A stretch of DNA of 64,000 bases from Bauldia sp965232525 (GTDB lineage Bacteria > Pseudomonadota > Alphaproteobacteria > Rhizobiales > Kaistiaceae): assembly GCF_965232525.1 (NCBI RefSeq), contig NZ_OZ246980.1, positions 310,001 to 374,000 of the forward strand. The letters are read 5' to 3'. Shown piece by piece: positions 42,896 through 52,225 of this stretch (positions are counted from its first letter, which is position 1; each line of letters starts with the position of its first letter). Below the pieces are notes generated by a model. The model worked only from the letters and a program-made list of their open reading frames with translations. It ran no database searches and was not told the DNA's origin. Both the position numbers and the translations under genes were made by a program.

Positions 42896-43957
42896 TCACT
42901 CCGCCGCGGCGAGCGCCGATCGTTGCGCCGACGCCCAGGCCCGAACCGCACCCGGGTCCGTCAACTGCTCAAGCGGTAGGACCGGTACGCCGGTTGCCGT
43001 CGACGCCTCGCGCTGAGCCAGCGGCGACCGGGTCAAGGCGCCGGATATTCCAAGTACTTTGTGCCCAAGGCGAGCCAGATGCTCCGCGCCAGCAACCGCG
43101 CCCATCGCGTCACCGGCAGCGAAGAACGTCCCCGTCAGTTCGGTAGTCAGCGCCTCGGATTCGGCAAGCGCCGCCGTTTCCGCCTGGAACAAGCCATCGG
43201 CGATTTCGAGGATGGCGACATCGCACCGTGCCTTGGCCAAAGCGGCTAACAGACACTGGGTGGCCGCCAGCACCTCATCGTGTTCGACGCCGAACGTGGT
43301 GGCATGACCGGCGTCGGTGAAGTCGAGCGCCTCGGCCGCGCCGTAGTCGCGCATCAGCCAGAGGTCCCCGCCGGCGCCAGTTCCGGTGATCTTGGCCGCA
43401 CCGACCCGATACCCGGCTGCCGCAAACCCCTTGACCAACCCGGCGGCGGTCGTCGTCTTGCCCGCGTTCATCGACGTGCCGAAGACAGCGAACACATCGG
43501 TCGGCGCCGCGATCGGCGCGACGAAACTGCTCGAAAGCGCGAAGTCGCGGACGTTGATCACGCATCCGTCGCGGTCCGCGAGCAGCCCGATCGGTTCAAT
43601 CTCGGTCGGTCCGTTGAGCCGGTCATGCCAACCGACCGCACGCGCCGCGATTCCGCCAGCGGCCACCATGTGGCAGGGCGCGAGGTCCTCAGGCACATAG
43701 GCCTCGTACTGATCCGGCGCATAGCGGTTGCCGTAGGCGAGCACGATTTCATCCCCAGGAAGAAGCATGGCCCGCCGCCCCGACGGCAGTTCGATCCGAC
43801 TATGCGAGCCCAATCCCGTGACCCTCGCGAGAACCAAGTCCCCGGGGGCCGGCGGCTGCCCGGTCGCGAGCAGACCGCGGACCGCGCCAGCCGGCACGCG
43901 GCGGGTGGCGAAAGCGCGCTTGGCGGTGTCCAGCCGGCCACGATTGAGAATTTCCAT
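42896..43957 (-). CDS. P-loop NTPase of the BioD/MobB/CobQ-like class
   Basis: 353 aa. Residues 1 to about 150 form an unassigned N-terminal part (with LPGDEIVLAYGNRYAPDQYE). The P-loop FGTSMNAGKTTTAAGLVKGF lies at 159-178, the extended GxxxxxGKT loop typical of dethiobiotin synthetase, MobB and related SIMIBI-type NTPases; DVAILEIADGLFQAET near 250 looks like the Walker B region. A good ribosome site (AAGGGGAACG) precedes the ATG. It is followed after 6 nt by the degenerate ABC exporter gene, which lacks its own Walker A. Function unknown; supplying the nucleotide hydrolysis missing in its partner is a speculative idea. Confidence 0.75.
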   Translation of the reverse strand: MEILNRGRLDTAKRAFATRRVPAGAVRGLLATGQPPAPGDLVLARVTGLGSHSRIELPSGRRAMLLPGDEIVLAYGNRYAPDQYEAYVPEDLAPCHMVAAGGIAARAVGWHDRLNGPTEIEPIGLLADRDGCVINVRDFALSSSFVAPIAAPTDVFAVFGTSMNAGKTTTAAGLVKGFAAAGYRVGAAKITGTGAGGDLWLMRDYGAAEALDFTDAGHATTFGVEHDEVLAATQCLLAALAKARCDVAILEIADGLFQAETAALAESEALTTELTGTFFAAGDAMGAVAGAEHLARLGHKVLGISGALTRSPLAQREASTATGVPVLPLEQLTDPGAVRAWASAQRSALAAAE

Positions 43958-44116
43958 TTGCGTTCCCCTTGGTTTCGGTCGGCCGCGAACGGCGCGACTG
44001 TCCGAAGAACGCCATGATCGGGGGGTTATTCCCTGTAGTTCAGGCTTTTTTCATGGAATGTGCGCACGATTCTGAGCCGCGAAAGAAAACCGGTCGTCCG
44101 GAAGGCGCGATTCGCG

Positions 44117-44848
44117 ATGCCCGATACCCACTACGTCCATCCGCGACTCGCGGCGATCTACGACCGTGATAGTGGCTGGTCCGAGGACCGGGACTTCTAT
44201 CTGGCGCTCGCCCGGGATCGAGAGATGCGAATCCTCGATCTCGGCTGTGGCACCGGCCTGATCGCGCGCGCCTACGCCGCTCGCGGTCACCACGTCACCG
44301 GCGTCGATCCAGCCGAGGCGATGCTGGAAGCCGGACGCCACGAACCGCACGGCGAAGCGATCGAATGGGTCCACGGCTTCGCGCAGACCTACGCCTCGGA
44401 CACGCGCTTCGACCTGATCATCATGACCGGAAATGCGTTCCAGGTGCTGCTCAACGATGTCGACGTGCTTGCGACCTTCGCCACCGTGCGGGGGCAACTC
44501 GCACCCGGCGGCATCGCAGTATTTGAGTCACGAAATCCAGCGATCGATTGGGCCGAAATCTGGGACAAGGCCGAGATCGTCCACAGGCTCCCCGACGGGG
44601 ACGTCCGCATAACGCGCCATTTCCTCGCCTGGAACGGCGATCGGATGACCTTTGAGCACCGCTACCGGTTTCCCGACGAGACCCTGGTCTCGCGCAGCGT
44701 GTTGCGCTTCATGACCGCGGAGGAGATCGACGACCGGCTGGACGCAGCTGGGCTGCGCATCGAACGCCTGATGGGCGACTGGAGCGGCGAACCTTTCGAC
44801 CCGGCGTCCTCTGAAGAGATGGTCTTCCGGGTGGGTGCCGCGGATTAG
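44117..44848 (+). CDS. Class I SAM-dependent methyltransferase
   Basis: 243 aa. Rossmann-type methyltransferase with motif I ILDLGCGTGLIARAYAARG near residues 36-54, acidic loop GVDPAEAML, and FDLIIMTGNAFQVLL for motif post-I/II. Small-molecule methyltransferase of the Methyltransf_25 type. The start ATG at MPDTHYVHPRLAAIYD is used, with GGAAGG upstream. It is divergent from the P-loop gene and convergent with the galactonate-dehydratase-like gene; no operon partner and no substrate clue. Confidence 0.88.
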   Translation: MPDTHYVHPRLAAIYDRDSGWSEDRDFYLALARDREMRILDLGCGTGLIARAYAARGHHVTGVDPAEAMLEAGRHEPHGEAIEWVHGFAQTYASDTRFDLIIMTGNAFQVLLNDVDVLATFATVRGQLAPGGIAVFESRNPAIDWAEIWDKAEIVHRLPDGDVRITRHFLAWNGDRMTFEHRYRFPDETLVSRSVLRFMTAEEIDDRLDAAGLRIERLMGDWSGEPFDPASSEEMVFRVGAAD

Positions 44849-44870
44849 CCGATCTCGTCGCTCCTGCGCA

Positions 44871-46028
44871 CTACCAGTTGGTCACCGAACCGTCCCGACG
44901 CGTGAGGTGCGGCGCTTCCCAGAAGGCAAAGGACTGCTTGGCCATCAGCGTCTCGTCGACCTCGACGCCAAGGCCTGGCGCATCGGAGACAGGGTACACT
45001 GATCCCTCCAACCGCGGCCCGACCGGAAACAGCTCCGCATCATCGAAGCCAAGATGCTTCGTTTCGACCGGCGAGGCTCGGGTCTCCAGCCATGAGAAGT
45101 TGGCCACGGCTGCGGCGAAATGCACGGTCGCCGCGGTGCAGACGGGCCCCAGCGGGTTGTGCGGCATCATGTCGACATAGTGGGCCTCGCTCCAGCCGGC
45201 GACCTTCATCGCCTCGGTCAGGCCGCCGACGTTGCACACGTCGATACGGTTGAACTGATGGATGTCCCGCTCGATGTAGGGCAGGAACTGCCACTTCGAC
45301 GCAAACTCCTCACCGATGGCGAACGGAATGTCGGTCATCCGCCGCAGCGCTTCGTAGGCCTCCGGGGTCTCGTCACGGATCGGCTCCTCCACGAAATCGA
45401 GCGTGCCGGTCGGCATCTTCTGGCAGAAGCTGGCCGCTTCGGCAACCGAAAGGCGGTGGTGGTAGTCGATGCCGAGAACAACGTCATCGCCGAGCGCCTC
45501 ACGCGCCTTAGTGCACCAGCGCGCCGAGGTGGCGATATGTTCGCGCGGCTCGTAAATGTCGCCATCGCGATGGCCACTCGGCGACAACCGCATGGAGGTC
45601 CAGCCGGCGTCGATCAGCGCTTTGGCCTCTTCGATCATCTCCGGCCCGGGTGGCGCATGGGTGGTGGCGAAGGTCGGGACGTGATCGCGTTGTTTGCCGC
45701 CGAGCAGCTCGTAGACCGGAACGCCGAGGGCCTTGCCCTTGATGTCGTGGAGAGCGATGTCGATGGCCGAGATCGCCGCCTGGAGCACCCGGCCGCCCTC
45801 GAAATACTGGCTGCGATACATCTCCTGCCAGAGCGCACCGATCCGCATCGGGTCGCGGCCGACGACGAATTCCGCATAGTGCTCGATCGCACCGACCACC
45901 GCCTTCTCGCGCCCCGATAAGCCGCTCTCCCCCCAGCCGTAGACGCCCTCGTCCGTCTCGACCTTGACAACCAACTGGTTGCGGATGCCGACGCGGACCG
46001 GATAGGAGCGGATGGCTGAAATCTTCAT
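44871..46028 (-). CDS. Enolase-superfamily sugar acid dehydratase (D-galactonate dehydratase-like)
   Basis: 385 aa. Enolase-superfamily N-terminal cap (KISAIRSYPVRVG) and TIM barrel with metal ligands in VVLGIDYHH, DFVEEPI and AIGEEFASKW, and the His-bearing MMPHNPLGPVCTAAT. This pattern matches the galactonate dehydratase subgroup, which makes 2-keto-3-deoxy acids. It lies downstream of a complete Opp/Dpp-type transporter on the same strand (55-nt gap), so the transporter probably imports a sugar-acid-containing compound. Confidence 0.88.
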   Translation of the reverse strand: MKISAIRSYPVRVGIRNQLVVKVETDEGVYGWGESGLSGREKAVVGAIEHYAEFVVGRDPMRIGALWQEMYRSQYFEGGRVLQAAISAIDIALHDIKGKALGVPVYELLGGKQRDHVPTFATTHAPPGPEMIEEAKALIDAGWTSMRLSPSGHRDGDIYEPREHIATSARWCTKAREALGDDVVLGIDYHHRLSVAEAASFCQKMPTGTLDFVEEPIRDETPEAYEALRRMTDIPFAIGEEFASKWQFLPYIERDIHQFNRIDVCNVGGLTEAMKVAGWSEAHYVDMMPHNPLGPVCTAATVHFAAAVANFSWLETRASPVETKHLGFDDAELFPVGPRLEGSVYPVSDAPGLGVEVDETLMAKQSFAFWEAPHLTRRDGSVTNW

Positions 46029-46083
46029 GGTTCAAGTCTTTCCTTTTGGATGCCGGCCGAAGAGCTTGATGCGCCCGCGATCA

Positions 46084-47775
46084 TCAAGTCGGCGCGTCCG
46101 GCTGATACCGGAAACGTTCGTGAATCCGCCGGTGACGGGGATCGGGGTTGGGAATCGCGGATAACAAGGCCTGGGTATACGGGTGCTGCGGGGCGTTGAC
46201 GATCTGATCGGTCTCGCCGGTTTCGACGATCTTGCCGCGATACATCACCGCGACCCGATCGCAGACATAGCGGATCACCGAAATGTCGTGCGAGATAAAC
46301 ACGTAGGACAGACCGAGCTCGTCCTGCAACCGCATGAGAAGATCGAGCATCTTAGACTGCAGTGAGACATCGAGCGCCGACGTCGCCTCGTCGGCGACCA
46401 CCAGGCGAGGCTCCAACGCGATCGCCCGGGCGATGCCGATCCGCTGGCGCTGGCCGCCGGAGAAAGCGTGGGGGTAACGCTCGCGCCAAGCGGGCTCAAG
46501 CCCGACTTGCTCCATCAGAAGAGCGACGCGTTCGTCGAGCGCCTTGCCGCGGGCGATCCCCGCGAGGCGGATAGGCTCGCCGATGATGTCGCGGACGGTC
46601 TTGCGCTGATTGAGTGAGCCGACCGGGTCCTGGAACACCATGCGCATCTGGCGGCGGGCGCGCTTCAGGGTCGCCTTGTCGACGGTGCAGATGTCGACGG
46701 TGCTGCCATCCGCCATGGCGAAGTCGATGCGGCCGGAGGTCGGATCGTAGACTCTCAGCAGGCAGCGGCCGATGGTCGTCTTGCCCGAGCCGGATTCGCC
46801 GACGATGCCGAGGGTCTCCTTGCGGTGAACCTCCATGTCGACACCATCGACGGCGGCGAACCGATCGAAATGCATCGACAGGTCCTTCACCGACAGGACC
46901 GGCGCCACGGCGGAATCGACGGGCGGGCGGGCGACCCGGATCTCGGCCTTGTCCTCCAGCTTGAGCACCGAGCCGATCAGCATCTGGGTGTAGGGCTCGC
47001 GGGGCGCGTGGAATATCGCGTCGACCGTCCCCCGCTCCACCGCCCCACCGTTGTACATGACCAGCACCGTATCGGCGATCTCGGCAACCACCCCCATGTC
47101 GTGGGTGATGAACATCACCGCCATGCCGTGCGCGGTCTGGAGTCGGCGGATCAGATCGAGGATTTCCGCCTGGGTGGTGACATCGAGGGCGGTGGTCGGC
47201 TCGTCGGCGATCAGCAGCGACGGATTGCAGGCGAGCGCCATGGCGATCATCGCCCGCTGGCGCATGCCGCCGGAGAACTCAAAGGTGTACTGGTCGATCG
47301 CGGTCTCCGGATTGGGGATTTCCACCTGCTTCAGGAGTTCCAGGACCCGCGCGCGCCGTGCCGCCTTGCCCATCCGTTCATGAATGCGCAGCGTCTCACC
47401 GATCTGCTCGCCGATGCGATGAACCGGAGACAGCGAACTCATCGGCTCCTGGAAGATCATGGCGATCTCTTTGCCGCGCACGTCGCGGATGGCGCGGCCG
47501 CGCGGATTGAGCGCGGCCAAGTCCGCTTGCGTCCCGTCCGGCCGGTTGAGCAGGATCGAGCCGGCGACGATGCGACCGGGGCGATCGACGATCTGGAGGA
47601 TCGAGCGGGCGGTGACCGACTTGCCGGAGCCGGACTCGCCGACGACGCACAGGGTCTCGCCGGCCCTCACCTCGAACGACACGCCGTCGACGGCACGGAC
47701 CACGCCGGTCCGGGTCGGGAAATGCGTCTGCAGGTTCTCGACCTTCAAGAGGACGCGATCGGTGGCGGCGCTCAT
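46084..47775 (-). CDS. Fused oligopeptide-type ABC ATPase (DppD-DppF in one chain)
   Basis: 563 aa with two complete nucleotide-binding domains. NBD1 (about 8-270): Walker A GESGSGKS, signature FSGGMRQRAMIAMAL, Walker B LLIADEPTTALD. NBD2 (about 285-560): Walker A GESGSGKTT, signature FSGGQRQRIGIARAI, Walker B LVVADEATSALD. Both are catalytically complete. Each is of the Opp/Dpp type with its C-terminal extension. The ATG overlaps the DppC stop. It drives the permease pair encoded upstream. Confidence 0.94.
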   Translation of the reverse strand: MSAATDRVLLKVENLQTHFPTRTGVVRAVDGVSFEVRAGETLCVVGESGSGKSVTARSILQIVDRPGRIVAGSILLNRPDGTQADLAALNPRGRAIRDVRGKEIAMIFQEPMSSLSPVHRIGEQIGETLRIHERMGKAARRARVLELLKQVEIPNPETAIDQYTFEFSGGMRQRAMIAMALACNPSLLIADEPTTALDVTTQAEILDLIRRLQTAHGMAVMFITHDMGVVAEIADTVLVMYNGGAVERGTVDAIFHAPREPYTQMLIGSVLKLEDKAEIRVARPPVDSAVAPVLSVKDLSMHFDRFAAVDGVDMEVHRKETLGIVGESGSGKTTIGRCLLRVYDPTSGRIDFAMADGSTVDICTVDKATLKRARRQMRMVFQDPVGSLNQRKTVRDIIGEPIRLAGIARGKALDERVALLMEQVGLEPAWRERYPHAFSGGQRQRIGIARAIALEPRLVVADEATSALDVSLQSKMLDLLMRLQDELGLSYVFISHDISVIRYVCDRVAVMYRGKIVETGETDQIVNAPQHPYTQALLSAIPNPDPRHRRIHERFRYQPDAPT

Positions 47776-48917
47776 GATTCGGACCCGTACGGATCGGCAG
47801 CATCGCGCAGTCCGTCGCCGAGGAAATTGAACGACAGCACCGCGATGACGATGGCACCGGCAGGCGCAAACAGCAGCCACGGCGCCTGGCTGACGGCGCG
47901 GATGTTGCGCGCCTCCTGAAGCAGCACGCCCCACGAGATCGCCGGCGGCTGCAGGCCGATGCCGAGGAACGACAGCGCCGTCTCGGCGAGGATCATCACC
48001 GGGATCGCCAGAGTCAGCGTCGCGATGATGTGGCTGACGACGGAGGGGATGAGGTGATGGAAGATGATGCCGAACTCGCTCATACCGTCGAGGCGGGCGG
48101 CGATGACGAAATCCTCGTTGCGCAGCGACAGGAACTTGCCACGGACCTCGCGGGCAAGGCTGGTCCAGGCGAGCAGCGACACGATGATGGTAATGACGAA
48201 ATAGACCCGAAGCGGCGGCCAAGCGACGGGAATCGCCGCCGCGAGCCCCATCCACAGCGGAATGGTGGGGATCGAGCGGAGGAACTCGATGAAGCGCTGA
48301 ACGACGAGATCGATCTTGCCGCCGAAAAAGCCGGAGACACCGCCGATGGCGAGGCCGAGGGCCAGGCTGATGACGACACCGACCAGCCCAATCGACAGCG
48401 AGACCTGGGCGCCGATGATCACACGCGACAGCATGTCCCGGCCCAGACGATCGGCGCCGAGCAGGTACATGGAATCGCCGGGCCCCGGGTCGACCAGACC
48501 GAACAACTTGGTCTCCATCGGGATGAAGCCGAGCAGGTCATACGGCTCGGAGGGCACCAGGAAGCCGATGCGGAGCGGCTTGTCGGGGTTCGGTGTGAAC
48601 TCCCGCCGCATCGCCTCCCGGTTCAGCTCCATGTCGAGCGCGTTGACATGGGGCATGAAGGCGCCATCGTGGAACAGCGACAGGGCCTGGGGCGGTGCGT
48701 AGGTGAACCGGGCGTTGGTGTCGTTCGGATCGAACGGCGCGATGAAATTCGCGAAGGCCGCCATCAGATAGAGGAAACCGATGACGAACAGGCTGATCAC
48801 CGCCGGCTTGTGCTTCAGGAATTTCAGCCGGAACAGCTTCCATTGGCCGGCGACGGCGATGTCGCCCTGTTTCGGCTCCTCGGATGCCGCAAAGATTTCC
48901 TCGTCGGTCGCGCTCAT
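47772..48917 (-). CDS. Opp/Dpp-type ABC permease, DppC family
   Basis: 381 aa. Cytoplasmic N-terminus, TM1 (ISLFVIGFLYLMAAFANFI), then a long periplasmic segment of about 110 residues before TM2, as in the longer DppC-type proteins; the OppC N-domain motif GADRLGRDMLSRVIIGAQVS precedes the membrane core. The EAA region (ARLDGMSEFGIIFHHLIPS) is present. Its ATG overlaps the DppB stop (ATGA). Forms the transporter pore with DppB. Confidence 0.93.
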   Translation of the reverse strand: MSATDEEIFAASEEPKQGDIAVAGQWKLFRLKFLKHKPAVISLFVIGFLYLMAAFANFIAPFDPNDTNARFTYAPPQALSLFHDGAFMPHVNALDMELNREAMRREFTPNPDKPLRIGFLVPSEPYDLLGFIPMETKLFGLVDPGPGDSMYLLGADRLGRDMLSRVIIGAQVSLSIGLVGVVISLALGLAIGGVSGFFGGKIDLVVQRFIEFLRSIPTIPLWMGLAAAIPVAWPPLRVYFVITIIVSLLAWTSLAREVRGKFLSLRNEDFVIAARLDGMSEFGIIFHHLIPSVVSHIIATLTLAIPVMILAETALSFLGIGLQPPAISWGVLLQEARNIRAVSQAPWLLFAPAGAIVIAVLSFNFLGDGLRDAADPYGSES

Positions 48918-49900
48918 TGGCGCCTCACCCGCGGATCGGCGATGGCGAGCAGGATGTCGGAGATCAGCGTGCCGATGATGGTCAGCACCGAGATCAGGAG
49001 AATGAGCGAGCCGGCCAGGTACATGTCCTGGGCGAGGAGGGAGCGGAGCAGCAGTGGTCCGGTGGTCGGCAGGCTCATGACCACGGCGACGATGATTTCG
49101 CCGGAAATCACCGCCGGCAGAATCCAGCCGAGCGTGGAGATCAGCGGGTTGAGCGCGATCCGCACCGGATAGCGGATCAAGAGCTCGAACTCGGAGAGGC
49201 CCTTGGCCCGCGCGGTCGCGACATAGGGCTTTGACAGCTCGTCGAGCAGGTTGGCGCGCATGATCCTGACCAGCGCCGCCAGCGAGCCAAGGCCAATGAC
49301 CACGACCGGCAGCCAGACGTGGCTGATGAAGTCGACCAGCCGCGCCCAACTCCACGGCGCGTCGATGAATTGGTCGGAGAACAGGCCGCCGACGCTCTGG
49401 CCGAAGAAGGTCGACCAGATGTACATGGCGGTCAGCGCGAAAACGAAGTCGGGAACGGCGAGAAAGAAGAACGCGGCGAAGGCGGCCGAATAATCGGCGA
49501 TCGAGTATTGCCGGACCGCTGACAGGATGCCGATCGGGATGGCGAACAGCCAAACGAAGCACAGTGTCAGGAACGCCAGCAGGAACGAAAAGCCGAGCCG
49601 TCCCCAGATGATATCGGTGACCGGCTGGCCGGTCTCGAACGAGATACCGAAATCGCCTTGGGTAACGATACCGACGATCCACTTGTAGTACTGGACGTAG
49701 ATCGGCTGATCGAGGCCATAGCGCTCCCGCATCGCCAGGACCGTGCCTTCCTGGACGGCGCCGCCCTGGCTCGCCCAATCGGCCATCAGTGTGGTGAGAT
49801 AATCGCCGGGCGGCAACTGAATGATGATGAAGGCGACCACCGACACGGCCAACAGTGTCGGGATCGCGTAGAGGAGCCGGCGGGCGATGAAGGCAAGCAT
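48914..49900 (-). CDS. Opp/Dpp-type ABC permease, DppB family
   Basis: 328 aa. TM1 at the N-terminus (LLYAIPTLLAVSVVAFIIIQLPPGD, cited as IPTLLAVSVVAFIIIQLPPGD in part) followed by the usual DppB layout of six membrane spans; the EAA loop is ATARAKGLSEFELLIRYPVR. It begins the permease-permease-ATPase-dehydratase run and lies 221 nt after the binding protein gene. Confidence 0.92.
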   Translation of the reverse strand: MLAFIARRLLYAIPTLLAVSVVAFIIIQLPPGDYLTTLMADWASQGGAVQEGTVLAMRERYGLDQPIYVQYYKWIVGIVTQGDFGISFETGQPVTDIIWGRLGFSFLLAFLTLCFVWLFAIPIGILSAVRQYSIADYSAAFAAFFFLAVPDFVFALTAMYIWSTFFGQSVGGLFSDQFIDAPWSWARLVDFISHVWLPVVVIGLGSLAALVRIMRANLLDELSKPYVATARAKGLSEFELLIRYPVRIALNPLISTLGWILPAVISGEIIVAVVMSLPTTGPLLLRSLLAQDMYLAGSLILLISVLTIIGTLISDILLAIADPRVRRQ

Positions 49901-50121
49901 AGCGGCCTAGCGCGTCGAGCGACTTCGCCCGATCGGGATCGCCGGGCTGGCGCTGGTTCGGCGCATCATGGGGGTGTTCTTGCGCGGGTGCAACGAAATG
50001 GACCGGTGAGCCATACGATCCACTCCGATCGAAGGGTTAGGTCGCGCGCGGTTGCCTTGGGCTGCGGACGGCGCGATCCGGCGGGGCAGCCGAAGCCGCC
50101 CCGCCGCCGGGAGAAAAGCGA

Positions 50122-52059
50122 TCAGTTGTCGCGATCGAAGTACCACTGGGTCAGCGTCGGCGCCGGATGCCAGAGATTGCCGGTGATCGGTATCCCGTCC
50201 ATCACGTTGCGCAGATCGCGGCTGACCATCTTGTATTTGGGCTCGGGCCGGGAGATGCCGATGGTCAGAAAGTTGTCGGCGGAGAGCTCAAGGAACTCCT
50301 TCATCTCCGCCAACCGGGCTTCGTCGGTCGCCGCCCGGGTGACGTCGTTGTAGGCGGCCATCAGCTCCCTAATCTCTTCCGGCGGCTCTTCGCCGGCATT
50401 CGGATCGCCAAACCACTCGGCCCAGCGGATGCCGTAGAACAGGTCCGCCTTCTGGAACGGCATGTAGCACCGGACATCCGCATACGCCTCGGACAAACCG
50501 CCGACGCAGTTCCAGATGTAAGCCTCGTGCTCGTTGGCGTACCACATCGTGTTCAGACGCGCCCGGTCAGTGGTGCGGATCTGAATGTCGACGCCGACAT
50601 CGCGGGCATATTGCTGAACCAGCTGCATCACGTCCGGATAGGAGTTTCCGAACACGTCGGCGACCATGAAATTGATGGTGAGCCGGTCGCCGTTCTTGTC
50701 GAGACGGAAGCCTTCCGCGTCCTTCTCGGGCAGGATCGCGTCGAGCATCTGGTTGGCGAGGTCTGGGTCGTACTCGATGTACTGGGTGGCCAGACGCTCG
50801 TTGTAGAGCTCGTGACCGGGGTGGACGGCCACCTGGGCGGGTGTGCCCTGACCGACATAGACCAGATCGATGATCTCCTGACGGTTGATGGCGTGGCTCA
50901 GCGCGATGCGGAAGTCCTTGTTCTGGAAGATCTCCCGCTTGACCGGATCCTCGATGTTGAGGTTGAGGAGCACCACCGCGTCGTTCGCCGGCAGGTCCTT
51001 GACGTCGACGAAGCGGAAGTTGCCGGTGTCCTGGCCATCGAACAGAACCGACCGATAGGTCGGGTTGTTGATGTGACGGAAAGCGAAATCGAAATCGCCG
51101 GCCGTCATGCGGAGCGCCATCAGCTCGGGATCGTCGATCTTTGCCCAGGTCATACCGTCCACGTACGGAAGCTGATTTCCTTCAGGATCGACCTTCCAGT
51201 AGTAAGGATTGCGTTCGACCGCGACCCGTTCGCCATCGGCATAGGGGACCGTGAGCACCCACGGATTGATCGTCGGCAGTTCGGTGTTCAGCCAGAACGG
51301 CGGCTGGAAGGTCAGCGAGACCTTCGAGTTGAACAGCGACACCCAATCGCCGACCGACGGATCGGCTTCGATCAGCGCCGGCAGCCCCTCAGCGTTGTAC
51401 TTCTCATGGAACTGACTGAGGTAGTGCTTGGGGTAGATCACCGGCAGGTGACCCTGACCGTAAGCGAGCTGCTGAACGAACAGGCCGTAGGGCTGGGAGA
51501 ATTTAAACTCGACAGTGTTGTCGTTGAGTTTGGTGACGATTACCGGCTCGCCGCCTGCGGTGAACACCGGATTGCGGGCCGGCGTCAGGTCTTCGTTCAT
51601 GAAGACATCTTCGTACCAGAACATGATGTCATCGACCGTGAACGGCGCGCCATCGCTCCACTTCATGCCGTCGCGAAGCGTGAAGGTGTAGGTGGTCGCA
51701 TCGTCGGAAACCGTGAAGGATTCGGCGATCGACGGGACGATTTCCGACCAGGTCGGATCCCAGCGGACCAGAAGCTCGTTGGCCGTCGTCCGGGTCATGT
51801 TGTAGTGGTCGCCGTTGGCGAGGATGGTGGTGCGCAGCGTGCCGCCATATTTGCCGATGTCATCGATCATCGTTTCGACAAACGGATTATCCGGCAGACG
51901 CTCCCCGACCGGCGGCAACTCGCCGCTTTCGACCAGCGGATCGAGCATCGGCGCCTGGTTGTAGTCGCTGGCCAGCGCCGTTGAGCCAAGGCCAGCGGTG
52001 ATGAAGCCGGCCACCATCGTCGTGACAGCGGCTCCGCGGAATACGGCCTGATACGTCAT
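50122..52059 (-). CDS. Opp/Dpp-type ABC substrate-binding protein (SBP family 5)
   Basis: 645 aa, on the long side for DppA-like proteins (typically about 530). A signal peptide runs from the ATG at 52059 (GGAGGAGAC upstream) to about residue 31 (STALAS). SBP_bac_5 features: ESFTVSDDATTYTFTLRDGMKWSDG, then PFTVDDIMFWYEDV and DFRIALSHAINRQEI. It captures the substrate for the DppB/DppC/DppDF transporter. With a sugar-acid dehydratase in the operon, a sugar-acid oligomer is as likely as a peptide. Confidence 0.92.
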   Translation of the reverse strand: MTYQAVFRGAAVTTMVAGFITAGLGSTALASDYNQAPMLDPLVESGELPPVGERLPDNPFVETMIDDIGKYGGTLRTTILANGDHYNMTRTTANELLVRWDPTWSEIVPSIAESFTVSDDATTYTFTLRDGMKWSDGAPFTVDDIMFWYEDVFMNEDLTPARNPVFTAGGEPVIVTKLNDNTVEFKFSQPYGLFVQQLAYGQGHLPVIYPKHYLSQFHEKYNAEGLPALIEADPSVGDWVSLFNSKVSLTFQPPFWLNTELPTINPWVLTVPYADGERVAVERNPYYWKVDPEGNQLPYVDGMTWAKIDDPELMALRMTAGDFDFAFRHINNPTYRSVLFDGQDTGNFRFVDVKDLPANDAVVLLNLNIEDPVKREIFQNKDFRIALSHAINRQEIIDLVYVGQGTPAQVAVHPGHELYNERLATQYIEYDPDLANQMLDAILPEKDAEGFRLDKNGDRLTINFMVADVFGNSYPDVMQLVQQYARDVGVDIQIRTTDRARLNTMWYANEHEAYIWNCVGGLSEAYADVRCYMPFQKADLFYGIRWAEWFGDPNAGEEPPEEIRELMAAYNDVTRAATDEARLAEMKEFLELSADNFLTIGISRPEPKYKMVSRDLRNVMDGIPITGNLWHPAPTLTQWYFDRDN

Positions 52060-52126
52060 GTCTCCTCCCACACGTGGCTTGGCCAGCGGCGTATTGCCGT
52101 CCGACGAAGCCGGCTTAAAAAATACA

Positions 52127-52134
52127 CGGTACCG
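52127..52134. promoter_or_regulatory. Possible GntR operator (CGGTACCG) in a divergent promoter
   Basis: An 8-bp perfect palindrome in the AT-rich gap between the binding-protein gene (start 52059) and the GntR gene (start 52226). FCD-type GntR regulators often bind short palindromes with GT..AC symmetry, so this is a candidate site. Short palindromes also occur by chance. Confidence 0.35.
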
Positions 52135-52225
52135 GATTTTAGTGGTCAAATACTCACAAATCGTACATTATTTGTCAACGGCGAAACGCGACCTAAGACA
52201 ATCCGCACGACGCGGAGTAAGCGAT

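Noticed and set aside
50167..51984. Plus-strand frame of 605 codons opposite the DppA-like gene
   Set aside because: Antisense to a binding protein with signal peptide and family motifs.
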